Source of the DNA: Oopsacas minuta
Lineage: Eukaryota; Porifera; Hexactinellida; Lyssacinosida; Leucopsacidae
Length of the DNA: 64,000 bases
Reading direction: 5' to 3'
Assembly (NCBI GenBank): GCA_024704765.1
Contig: JAKMXF010000312.1
Coordinates: 346,181 to 410,180 of the forward strand
The position numbers and the translations under genes are program-made. Below the pieces are notes generated by a model. The model made no database searches. It had not been told where the DNA came from and was given only the letters and a program-made list of their open reading frames with translations. Below, piece by piece: positions 37,518 to 48,300 of the stretch; within the stretch, counting starts at the first letter, position 1, and every line of letters begins with the position of its first letter.

Positions 37518-40500
37518 TTAGTAGTTCTTTGGCTTAGGTGGAAGCTCTGGTTTAGTGATTAAATACGGAGATACGAGGTTGGATGTGTTCTTAACGTAAG
37601 CTACGTTATTTGTAAATGTTATATCAGGTTCATAGTCATCTAAGGTGTTTACTGTCTCCTCGCATGAACCTGTTTGTGTTTTGTGTTTAGATGATTCTCC
37701 TGATGAAATTAAGCTCTTTGTTTTACGTATTTCTATAGGGGTGATGTCTAGGTCCAGGAAATCTACACAACTGTATCTGTAGATAGAAACGGAAATTTGT
37801 AAAAGGGATGGTGAGTATCAAATTTGTGTAGAATTGATTGCGGTACTGTAAGAGCATGATATACCCTGTGGAGGTCATAGTGAGGACAAACGGGGCAATT
37901 ACCACAGATTTGAAAACCATGGCTCCTATATTGCCTCGGACGTATGCTTGACTCATCTCTGAGAGAATGTATTACATATTTTAAGACTTACCTATTGTCT
38001 TGTGGTGCTTGAATATTCGTAACATCCTTGGTATGAGCTATTAGAGTTTTATGTTTGAATGAATCCAATACATTAACAGGGAAATGATCTATGAATGGAT
38101 TTGTAGTAACTTCCTTATTATGTTGTATAGTATTGTATCCATCCTCGTTCTTTGGATAGAAATTAGCTGTGTTTTTACTGTCAGGTACTTCGGAGTAGTC
38201 TATTGGCTGTGTAAACTCTGAATTGTTCTAAATAGAATTTCAATTATTTACATTTTAAAGAAATTCCACCATTAGGATATTAGATATTAAACCATGGATG
38301 GTGGATTTTTGTGTACTAACCTGATGCTTTGTCTTGGGTATAGTATTCCAGTCATCATGTCTAAGTCTACTATATTCTAATTCCACTGAACTTGTTTGGT
38401 AGTTAGGAGTACTGTATATTGTAGCTGATGGTATATCAGGGAGAGGTCTACTGATATTAGGAGATTCAGGTGGTGACGTCATATGATTATTAGGCATGTC
38501 ACCGACTGATGATACACAACTTGAATAGATTGGTAATGGTTGTAGCTTACGTTCAGGGAGTGTTACAGCTGACTAAATGATAAGAAAGAGCTCACCACTG
38601 TAAAACCTCCACAAACGGGGAACTTCTGAAAACGGAGTGAAAAGTATATTGTCCGAATTCCTAGCCTCATACAGATGAATCTCTACCCGTTTAGACAGTT
38701 TCTACCAAAGTCCCGTTTGCGGAGGTTACACTGTATATATCTTACCCTTGGTTGAGCTGATGGTGTCTTAGTTAGCTGTGATTTAGACATTACGAATTGT
38801 TTAACTTTATAATACAGAGGTCTGCATTCATCTCCTTGAAACCTGATCTGTCCGTAACCAGTGAAAGAGCGACTAACAAATACAGATAATAAACCAGGGA
38901 TATACAGGCTTTATTTTGACTAAAATAGGCCCTATATGCTTATTAGATATTTAACCAAGGTTGGCGGATTATGTTATATACAAATCCACCATCCATGGTT
39001 AATTATCTAATAAGCATATAGGATCAGGATTTTCGTAGACTTACTGTCCAGATGTTATAATGAGCTTATCATCATTTGTTAGTTTAAATTCTCGGATATG
39101 AGTTATTAGCCATGTAACCTGAGTTTCTAGCGTTACAGCATGACACAACTTTATATCCTGATTACGTACAATCACTACACACAAGCCTTTAGGTACCAGT
39201 GTTAATGTAGATACTTCTACTTCTACTTTGTACTTGGATACTACTTCCTCAATAATTGCATGAGCTAGAATGGTGATGTGTAGTTATGCAATATCTTAAG
39301 CCAATGGTTACCTTGGGACAATGGACCTCTTGGCCCACGTACGATAGCAAAGGGTCCACATAAAGTGTTAACATTTGTTTAAGGGAAAAAGCCACATAAT
39401 TTGCAATTACTTCCCTGGAATTCTTGTAATAGAGAGATTTAAAGTCTATTTTGTATTGGAAATAATTCCTCAAATAAGTTCGCGTATTTGCAAGGGATTT
39501 TCGTCCAAAATACGACTTTGCTAATAGCCTAACTACACTGTATTATGATTAGAGAGTATATAAATTACTTGGAGAAGATACTGTAGTCTTAACAGTAGGT
39601 TTCCTGTTGTTGTTATGAGGAGGTAAGGGTGGAGCTACAGGCACCTCAGTAGGAGGCTCTGCTCCTATCTTACTTATATCATTCATAGAATTACTCTTTG
39701 TTCTGTTTCTGATTGAGCCAGTTAGTTTCATTGATGTTGTTAGGCTGTTGTCCACTAGATGGTCTATTGATGTAGTTCTGGGGAATAAGCACTCATTCAG
39801 CTCCTATAATGAATGACGTCATCAGAGCGTAATAAAATGGTTACGACGAAAATGGTTGTTATATGATTAATTTTTTTAACCATGGATACATTCAACCCCG
39901 TTATGCCAAATACGGATATATCGAAAATCCAGTTTCGATATGACGGGAGGTGATTGTATACAAATCCACCATCCATGGTTTAAATAACTTCATCATAAAG
40001 TACAAACATTAACTCACTTCAACCCATGATTCTAAGCCGAATTGACTATCACATTCAAACACATATCTACTGCCTGGAGGACAGACAGCAAACATATGTC
40101 TAACTTGTTTATGATTCTGCTGACATATGACAACTGGTGTGACAGTTCCTGTCAAATTGAATGTGTATTTAGGACTGTAACCTGATCGGAATTGAGACTC
40201 GTTAGAGTATGCATCGAATACAATACGGGGTGTACTACCTTCTATCTGTTTGAATACTAACCATACTTTCTTCCAATGCTAAATATACATCAGTTAGTAA
40301 ATATATTGTGTAGTTGTATTTCACTGATTACATGGTGAAAGAATGACAATATTCATACGGCAGGTAAACTTGATGCGGGCAGTGGCGCTGAAACAAATTT
40401 ACAACTAACAGTGGTCTTATTCATGAAAAATACTTACATGGAATACTTTCCTCTCCTGTATACACACATAACCTTGTTTCTTAATCTCATACTGCTCGTC

Positions 40501-40548
40501 AGTGTCTGTCTGACAAAAGAATGCCGATCCGCTCCTGTCTTTATTCAT
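37518..40548 (-). CDS. DOK-like PH-PTB adaptor protein
   Basis: Cytoplasmic adaptor predicted to dock on phosphotyrosine receptors at the membrane. Exons on the minus strand: 40548-40438, 40278-40018, 39803-39569, 39264-39045, 38872-38746, 38572-38321, 38227-37992 and 37776-37518; 566 residues. An N-terminal PH domain (about residues 25-130) starts GYVCIQERKVFHHWKKVWLV and ends at FGLESWVEELNECLF. A Pro/Ser linker follows. The IRS-type PTB domain (about 205-310) includes GLCVVIVRN, ITHIREFKL and SGHRSFTGYGQIRFQG, matching the DOK pattern in which a bulky residue and Gly-rich turn precede the last strand. The tail has many Tyr sites (TIYSTPNYQ, LEYSRL, DYSEVP, DDYEPD) and a Pro-rich C-terminus (KPELPPKPKNY). 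FRS2/IRS adaptors are the alternative, but PH followed by PTB with this spacing fits DOK best. Confidence 0.86.
38278..38312. mobile_element. Family D half-element in DOK-like intron 6
   Basis: TTAGATATTAAACCATGGAT and GGTGGATTTTTGTGT only. Confidence 0.6.
38604..38736. mobile_element. Family B element in DOK-like intron 5
   Basis: ACTGTAAAACCTCCACAAAC at the left and TTTGCGGAGGTTACACTGTA at the right. Confidence 0.85.
38931..39022. mobile_element. Compact family D element in DOK-like intron 4
   Basis: CCTATATGCTTATTAGATAT opposite ATATCTAATAAGCATATAGG-type sequence (TTAATTATCTAATAAGCATA). At about 92 bp it is nearly all terminal repeat. Confidence 0.85.
39878..39992. mobile_element. Family D element with nested family A in DOK-like intron 2
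   Basis: AACCATGGAT on the left and AAATCCACCATCCATGGTTT on the right flank a short family A insertion. Confidence 0.75.
39889..39960. mobile_element. Short family A element nested in family D (DOK-like intron 2)
   Basis: TACATTCAACCCCGTTATGC to ATGACGGGAGGTGATTGTA, inserted in the family D element at 39878-39992. Confidence 0.7.
40341..40410. repeat. Repeat F copy 1 in DOK-like intron 1
   Basis: Shares about 70 bp with 51574-51645, including ATTCATACGGCAGGTAAACT and TGATGCGGGCAGTGGCGCTG. Confidence 0.8.
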
Positions 40549-40898
40549 TATTATAATACTTATTTCTATTAATTACTTGTATTAATATTGCTGATACTGA
40601 CTGTAGATATATTTACATAGTAATTCAATATCTTATATAACGATATAATCAATGACGTCATACAGTATTTATGTCTTATAGCTTATACCAGTGATAATAT
40701 TCTACAGCTAATACATACGTTGATGACGATAGCTTACAAGAAATATTTCCTATATTTATAGCGACTTCCGGTCAGTCATATACTTTCCACCTCCCCCAGA
40801 GGGAACAGCTAGGTCTTATATACAGTTAAAATGATCAGATTGAATGATCTGTTTATATAAGTTTATATGAATAATTCAATGTATAAAGTGTATGTATA
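40549..40898. other. Spacer between the DOK-like gene and SNRNP27
   Basis: About 350 nt, containing the promoter and 5' UTR of the DOK-like gene and the 3' UTR of SNRNP27. No repeat family or gene recognised. Confidence 0.55.
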
Positions 40899-41864
40899 TT
40901 AGTTAATGGGATCTAATGGTCTGTTAAAGCCACCTCGACGGTTCATATACTGTCTGTATCTGCGCTTTTTCACAATACGTACTTCAGATTCCATTTTACC
41001 AAGATATTGGTCTGTTTTCTTCTCACCTTTTGTGCTGTGAAATTCCGCGAATCCCATTACTCGCATCATCTCGGTTTCCTCCGAATTATCTAGATCACTT
41101 GAATTATTGTCATAATCTCGTTTCTTTTCGCGTTTGTAAGCTCTTTTGAGTTCTAATTTATAATCTAAAAATAGAAATTATGTAAGTTCTATCAATTTGA
41201 AGGATCCCTGGTCCAATGAGTACAAACATATGTATATTTTCACAACTTTGATTATATTATTGTTGCTACTAAAGTTCTAGAATATTATTTGAGATTAGCT
41301 ATCTAGCTTATACGTATGCTAATCGATAGAATTATCAATTCATTTGCTTAGAATAGTTATTCAACATAGTTGTATAGTTAATATACACATACGTCATGCT
41401 ATACTACCTGAATAATCCTTCTTGTAAGATGATAAAGATCTCTTCTTATCTAAGCTAATTTTCTTTATAGTTCTCTCTATCTCCTCAAGCTTTGGAGACC
41501 TGCTTCTGCTACGTGTATGCTTCTTTCTATCATAATATGATGACATATCGTCTCTATTGGAATATACGTACAGTCAATTCCCGTTAAATCAAAGCTCAAG
41601 GGACCGCGAAGGTTACTTCGATATAACCGATGACATATATGTTACTTTGACGGTTTGGGACTATATTTGTATAATTAGCGGGTATTTCAATACAACGGGA
41701 ATTGACTGTACAGTATCTTACCTGTGTTCCTTAGAATGAGTATGAGACTTGTGTCTTCGTTTAGGACTGTGTGCATGTGTGTGTGTATCTCTCTTATGTC
41801 TGTAAGATCTGTGAGGAGATCTGCTCCTACTACGAGTATGAGATCTAGATCTGCTTCTTCTCAT
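40899..41864 (-). CDS. SNRNP27: U4/U6.U5 tri-snRNP 27 kDa protein (SNRNP27)
   Basis: Spliceosomal tri-snRNP component in the nucleus. Exons on the minus strand: 41864-41722, 41553-41408 and 41164-40899; 184 residues. An N-terminal Arg/Ser-His domain ([16 protein letters not shown]) is followed by the highly conserved C-terminal block [15 protein letters not shown] and [20 protein letters not shown], diagnostic of the family. Intron 1 (168 nt) is almost entirely a family A inverted-repeat element, with only a few bases left on each side for the splice sites. Confidence 0.95.
41569..41710. mobile_element. Family A element filling SNRNP27 intron 1
   Basis: Bounded by TACAGTCAATTCCCGTT and AACGGGAATTGACTGTA, a near-perfect inverted repeat. 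Occupies 142 of 168 intron nt. Confidence 0.9.
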
Positions 41865-41890
41865 CTATTGCTACTATACGCTACTATTAA

Positions 41891-42010
41891 ACCTCTGGAG
41901 ACGGAATGAAAATAAATAGAGCGAACTCCTAGTCCATAGAAATGAACCTCCACAAACGGGGTAGCATTTTCGGCGTCCCTGACACCTCGTTGTAGAGGTT
42001 ACACTGTATA
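41891..42010. mobile_element. Family B element between SNRNP27 and the pseudokinase gene
   Basis: Contains GGGGTAGCATTTTCGGCGTC and ends TAGAGGTTACACTGTA. Confidence 0.8.
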
Positions 42011-42075
42011 ACAATCCTGGATTCATGGACCAGTGCTGTTAAAAAATAAATAGAGTTTAAGCAAAATAAAAAGTG

Positions 42076-42081
42076 TTTATT
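42076..42081 (-). terminator. Poly(A) signal candidate for the receptor pseudokinase
   Basis: Minus-strand AATAAA about 100 nt downstream of the stop codon. Confidence 0.45.
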
Positions 42082-42178
42082 GTTTAAGAATGATAAATAA
42101 ATAAGCAAGAGAAGAGAATTATAAAGCCTATTAGTAAATTGTTAGTAGTAAAAACTAAAAACAGTGTGAAATTTCGCG

Positions 42179-45083
42179 TTACACCAGCCCAGCAATGTTC
42201 TTCTTATCTTTACGTAACATTCTCAGAGATACGTTGCTATCTACTCCAGCTACATCAGGCTGTAATGGACCTACACTGATACTACGGGTTAATGTAGGAT
42301 CCTTCTTAGCTCTGAGGAGAACTTCTTTACTTACTCGCTTCTCTATTTCTGCTGTGTCTATTAGATAGCCTTCTTTAGAAGCGTCAGTAGACCTGTAAGT
42401 TATATTAATTCAGAGTTATAAGAAACAGGTATATACTGTATGTGAAAGTATAAAGGAATACCTTAATAGAGGCGGTTTAGCGAGTAGAATAGCTTCATCC
42501 CATTGATGCCAGGTCTTCTTACCTGGAACTATCTCTTCTGATAATCTGAGTCTTATCAGAGTGCTAGCTGGTGTATCAGCTGTTAGTTTGTCTAGATCCT
42601 CGCTTATGTGTTGGAGGGTAGGACGTTCTGAGGGGGTCTACAGGGTGTGTGGTAACATCATACTTAACATATTCAAGCTTTTATATGTCAAATATTTACC
42701 TGATTGAGTCCATCAGTAATTACAGCAAACAGCTTCTCAGCTACATTAGGAGGTTGTGTAACTTTCAATTTCTTAACCTGAGATAGTCTAGCTACATATT
42801 CTACTCCTGTACCTCCTACTGTAGCTATACTCAGAAGTAGAAGAGATAGAGAGTATACGTCACTCTTGTTAGAGTGTGGACTACCATTGAGTACTTCTGG
42901 AGCACCGTAATAGAGCTTCTCTTGGTTAGATCCTGCTTGTTCTCCCTCAGGAGAGAAGCCTGATATCTATACGGGGTTCTAAGTTATAACTATTGGAAAT
43001 GGTCTTTCCTATATTGTTAGCAGATATTTAACCATGGATGGTGGATTTCGTATATTAAGATACTGCGTAACCTCCACAAACGAGATGCCAGAGACGCCGA
43101 AAAATGGCAACACTCAAGCAGATCAACTAAATCTACCATCCATGGTTACATATCTAATAAGCAAATAGAACGATACTAACCTTAACTACAAATGCTTTAC
43201 GTTGTTCCTGAAATAGAACCTTACTAGTAGACAAGCTCCTGTGTAGAATACGTTTCTGTTCTAAGTACTTCATACCCTGCGACACATGACAGCAAATTGT
43301 CACTAGATCATCACTAACACGGGGTGCATACTTATCAGCCCATAGGTTAGTGAGAAGAGATAGGTACCAATGAGGGACAGGACCTTTACGTAGCTGAGAC
43401 AGGAAGTTGGTTAGATTTCCTGCATTCATATCTTCATATACTATACAGTAGGGAACACGCTTGCTTATGAAGCCTAGCACTTGTACGAAATTGTTATTCT
43501 TGCTGAGCATTGAAGTGATCTGTTTACGATTTTCTAGATAGAATTACACTGTTGTAATACATACGGGAATATTACGAAAATTTGCTCTAAATATTTGTAT
43601 CATTATCAATACTCACCTATTCTTAACATTACATCTCTCTCTACATCAGCTCTCTTATCTCCCCATTCACCTTCAAACCTCTTAACTACTACATTATCTT
43701 CATCTAGTTTAGCTTGATAGAATCTACCGTAACTGCCTTCAGCTATTTTAGCTCCGAAGTTTAGTCTCTTGTAGTTAATCTCTAGACTACGTCTGAATAG
43801 AGGACCTGATCTAAGGATAGGACTGGAGTGGGAAATAGAACTAATGTGAGGTCTTCTTCTTAGCAGACAGAATACCGCCAGGCCAGACAATGCGATACAA
43901 ACCGCGAAAATAGATATGAATAAGATTACTCCTAGAAAATAGGCGATAAATACAGTCAAATATATATATATATATATATATCGAAACACCCGCTTATATG
44001 GAAGTCTGTAATTGTACAATTATGGTCCTAAACCGTCAAAGTAACATATATATCATCAGTTATATCAAAGTAATTATCACGGTCCCTTGAGCTTTTGTAT
44101 AACGGGAGTTGACAATACAGTGGATGACGGATATATGCACCAACAGTTCTCATATATTCCTGTATATTATGCCGGTTATCAGAACATGTATTGCTACTGC
44201 TAATTGGGTTCTTACAACCGATATCCACTGTAGAAAATTACTACAAATAAACCATGGATAACTAACCTATAGGAATAACAACAATAGCATATACAGGCAA
44301 AACTGTAGGAACAGTAGTTTCCATAGTAGGAGGAGGTATAACAGTGAGATTAGCTATCATAAGGGTTACTACAGGGTAACCAGGTAGAGGGAGATAGCCT
44401 TTACAGATGTACTGAGCTTCTATTGGATTTATTTGCAATAGTAATCTACCATCAAAGAAACTGTTATGATACGAATCATTGGTTACAGCTAGTTCATTCC
44501 TAAACCAATGAGTTATAACAGTGAAACCAGGAATACCAATAAACTCTGCTTGAGACGGGCAATGAAATGTGTGTACACGTCCCTCTGTAAGCACGTAGCT
44601 AGTCTCTACAGGGTATATACTGTCATTCGAAAGGAATTGTTGCATTATTTGTGTAGCTTGATTGTACGGATCCTCTTCAAGTACTTCTAGCTGAGCTAAC
44701 TCTATGTCTATAGAATTAGCTAGTGTACCTTCATCTCCTTTACATATGTATATGCCAGCATCTGAAGATATGATAGGATCAAACTTTATTACTACTCTTA
44801 TCTCTGGTTCTAAGATCTCAACCTGTACAGATATAGGAAAATAACCCCCAGGGCTAATTTGGGCATGCATGCATACATATCAACTCACCATCCCTGTTGT
44901 TATCAAGGGCCCTTCAGGTCTCTGTATAATAAGACCAGGGATTGGTACAGAGGATTGACAGTAGATGTGTTCTGTTATATTTTCATAGAAAATATATGAA
45001 TCCAATCCCACAGGATCTGGTGAGATTATTACATTAGCTCTGTATGTGTATAGAGATATCAGTAGTAATAGTATGCAATGCAT
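42179..45083 (-). CDS. Ig-like receptor tyrosine pseudokinase
   Basis: Exons on the minus strand: 45083-44889, 44822-44267, 43931-43617, 43533-43181, 42966-42700, 42637-42462 and 42392-42179; 691 residues. Signal peptide (MHCILLLLISLYTY), an ectodomain with Ig-like features (DAGIYICKGD; CPSQ...WFRNE...AQYICKG), a membrane segment at about 43930-43860, then a tyrosine-kinase-like domain. The glycine loop (IAEGSYGRFYQ) and ATP-site Lys (VVVKRFEG) are kept, but the catalytic loop reads HRSLSTSKVL instead of HRDLxxxN and the DFG position reads SGFS, so phosphotransfer is not expected. GAPEVL and SDVYSLSLLLLS are conserved. Such receptors usually act as co-receptors or allosteric partners. Family is not clear: a lineage-specific receptor or a PTK7/RYK/STYK1-type relative. 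Intron 2 carries side-by-side family A and C elements, intron 4 a family D element with a B insert. Confidence 0.84.
43007..43171. mobile_element. Family D element with nested family B in pseudokinase intron 4
   Basis: ATTTAACCATGGATGGTGGA opposite CTACCATCCATGGTTACATA, interrupted by family B sequence at 43070-43110. Confidence 0.85.
43070..43110. mobile_element. Family B fragment nested in a family D element
   Basis: GTAACCTCCACAAACGAGAT and GACGCCGAAAAATGGC lie inside the family D copy of pseudokinase intron 4. Confidence 0.75.
43951..44117. mobile_element. Family A element in pseudokinase intron 2
   Basis: TACAGTCAAA at the left, an inserted (TA)n run at about 43959-43981, and CGGGAGTTGACAATA at the right, directly abutting a family C element. 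Confidence 0.8.
44117..44232. mobile_element. Family C element in pseudokinase intron 2
   Basis: ACAGTGGATGACGGATATAT opposite AACCGATATCCACTGTA; directly abuts a family A element. Confidence 0.85.
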
Positions 45084-45374
45084 TTGTAGGCTAGTTTGTT
45101 GATAAAGATAATTGATATTACAAGTGGAAACGGGGAACTTCTGGAAGCTGAATAGAGCGAATTCCCAAACAATTGATACAAATGAACCTCCACAGACGGG
45201 GAATTTGGCGAAACGGAGACAAGAGGTAGCATTTTCGGCATCCCTGACACCACGTTTGTGGAGGTTACACTGTATGCTGGACAAGTTTTGATAAATAAAC
45301 TTATTATTTATGTTAAAAAGACGAAAAATCGCATAAAACTATACAAGAAATGAGCAAAAGAAGCATTAAAATGT
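45084..45374. other. Spacer between the receptor pseudokinase and ABCA genes
   Basis: About half of this short spacer is a family B element (45124-45275). It must also contain the promoter of the pseudokinase gene and the 3' UTR of the transporter. Confidence 0.6.
45124..45275. mobile_element. Family B element 5' of the pseudokinase gene
   Basis: Contains GGTAGCATTTTCGGCATCCC and ends TTTGTGGAGGTTACACTGTA, about 40 nt upstream of the start codon. Confidence 0.85.
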
Positions 45375-48300
45375 TCAAACACTCTTCAGAGGATCTGTAA
45401 TAGACAGAAACACATCTTCTAATGTTGTCTGTCCAAGAGAGAAATCTGCTATCAAATCTCCTCGTTTCATTTCTATTAGAACTCTAAGCAGAGAAGGTAG
45501 ACACACGTTTTCCAAATGAAAAGTCAAAAGTGTCAAATGAGACTCTAACGGTTTGACAGCTCGTGACAACTTGTTACTAATCTCTTCTATAACAGCTACA
45601 TTATCATGTGAGAGAGATAAATATACCTTCAAGATATATCCCTCCCCGAATTTAGCCTTCAAATGCTGTGGTGATCCAATACACTGTACTCTCCCCTTAT
45701 GTATTATAGCTATACGAGTGCATAAGGCTTCACATTCAGTCATACTGTGTGTAGTTAAAAGAGAAGATACGCCGGTATTTGTGACGTCACGTAATAGTTC
45801 CCATAAGAACTGTTTAGCATATGGATCTACACCGGAAGTAGGTTCATCTAGAAGCAGGAGATTAGGCTCAGATATCAATGCTATTCCTGTTTGAAGCTTC
45901 CTTCTGTTACCGCCTGAGTATTTAGCTGATGGTGTATTAGCGTATTCTTTGAGTTGTAATCTCCTGATAGTGCTGTCTACTGCATTTTTTAACGCGTTGC
46001 CATGGATACCCCTGAGACGTCCGAATAGATATAAATGCTCTCTACCTGTGAGACGATCGAATAAGGAATCGAACTGCGGACAATAACTCATATTTCTATT
46101 TGCTTCCTGTCTGCATTTTGTGACGTCAACACCCTTTACATATATCTTACCGCTACTGAGGGCGCGTATACCTGTAATGCTATCGAATATTGTTGTTTTA
46201 CCGGCACCATTTAGGCCAAGCAAGCCGAAACATTCATTCTTAACTGCAAACGTGACGTTATCTACTGCTGTGAATTTCCGCAGTTTCTTAATAGTGACGT
46301 AGTTCTTTGTTATATTGTGTAGAGATATGGTATTTTCTGAGGTGTTAGAATTCGCGAGTACACGCTCTCTCTCCTCTTCAACATCAGAATCACATACGAT
46401 GTCACGTGGATAGTTCTCATTACAATTGTGTGTGTACTTTGATCGAAAATTTGAGAAGAAAGTTACAGAAATCGTTAATACGAAAACTAATATAAACTCT
46501 ACGTATATTATCAGCAAACATTTCCCTATAGGATCCCATTGGAAAGGATCAGATTTTTGCAGTCCAATAGAAAATCCAACTTCCGCTTGTTCTAGCTCGT
46601 AATAATATGTAGTAATGAGGTGATATAGTATGTACGGGAATGAGAATTGTGGTATGAATACGAACGTGTTTTTAAGCGCAATACTGAAGTTCTTAGAACT
46701 GCTATTATTAGTAATGTCTAATGAGAATATTATTACAAGAGTCATAAGTCCGAATACAAATGTACAGCAAGCCATGACTACATATGCTAGACTTGGGCTC
46801 TTGAATGGACGAGATAATAATTGCAAGGAAGATATGCTGGTTAAGCCAAATCCTAACGCAGCTAATAGGAAAGTAGTTATATGCGTCTTGGATACGAATG
46901 GGTAGTATTGGAATGCACCCATTATAACCATAGACAGCAGCACAGCGACACAATACGTTATGACGTCATAGATAAAGGATACGATCCAGTATACAACTTG
47001 ACTTAACCCAGATAACTCCTGGAGATATCGTGTACCTGATACTTTCTCTTCTAATACGAATACCACTGAGAATGCTACGAGGAATGAAAACCCAAAAAAC
47101 ATCATGAATGATACGAGCATTGGTTTCCCACTTGTTATTTCTGCATAGACCCTCTGGAAGGGGGTCAGAGGCCAGATTTCAGAGTTACCGATTATTCCGT
47201 AACTTGTGAAATTCCGCGAATATCCGAGGTTATCTCTCAATTCACGTCTAAGTATTGCATTGTTCATAACATTAAGTGATGACGTAATAGCTCTAAATCC
47301 CTTGAAAGTGAACCAAGCTTTAGAATAATTCCTAACTCCAAACATATCATTATAATCTGTAGTATTGAATACTGGTATATCTTTCCTGACGTCACCAAAT
47401 GATACACCTTGATAGCGATTCAGTATAAACCTATCAAATGACCTTATAAGGTAATCTGTAACGTTACGGCCTCTTAAATCCTGTAGAGTACTTCCATCAC
47501 CTTGTGACACCATTTCTAATGGATCGGGACCGGAAGCATGGGGAGGGCATGACAACCACCCTGTGTTACAGTTACATGACGTATTATAGGGTGTAGTTTG
47601 GTTCTGTTTAGGAATACTCCATACAGTAGGGCAATAGCTACACTGTATAGAGTTATGTATAATAGATTTGTTATTACGTACACATGGTTGATCAGATACA
47701 ACTCCCAGACCTCCAGGACATGTTATAGTAGATAGATAGCTATCAGCTGATGACTGAACAGCTGGAGAGGATAGGAAGAAGTACTGGGGACTAGACAGAG
47801 ATAAATACATACCAGGGTGATACCTTATTACATCCGGTACCCCACTGACTGTGTATACTACTGTAAGAATCATAGCTAGGAGGATAGCACATAGGAATGG
47901 TATGTATTGGAGCAGTAACCCTCTGACGTCACGGCGTGTGTGATGTATTCTCTTCAGGAATAACGCATAGCTATGTAACAGTAGAAGTTTAAGCTTATTG
48001 ATAAATGAATTGGGTTTAATACGCGTTACTGGCTTGTATGTGTTATCTATAATGACGTCATCATCATGGTCGACTGTGTATCTTAATTCTGTTAGCATTA
48101 AGAACAGCTGTTCTAAGCTCGGAGCTGATAATCCATAGGATAATATGTGTAGTCTATCTCTATTAGATTCTAGCTTGTGTAGAATATCAGGGAGGTTGTA
48201 TCTACTGCTGGTTACACAGGCGTTTGATAGAGGGAATCGTAGCTCTTCTACTGTCTCTTTGACACCATTTATATCTCCGAGTATTTTGTATAACTCCTGT

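Larger units (their letters stand above)
41865..42178. other. Spacer with a family B element and a 3' end
   Basis: Promoter side of SNRNP27 and 3' UTR of the receptor pseudokinase, with a family B element at about 41891-42010. Confidence 0.6.
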
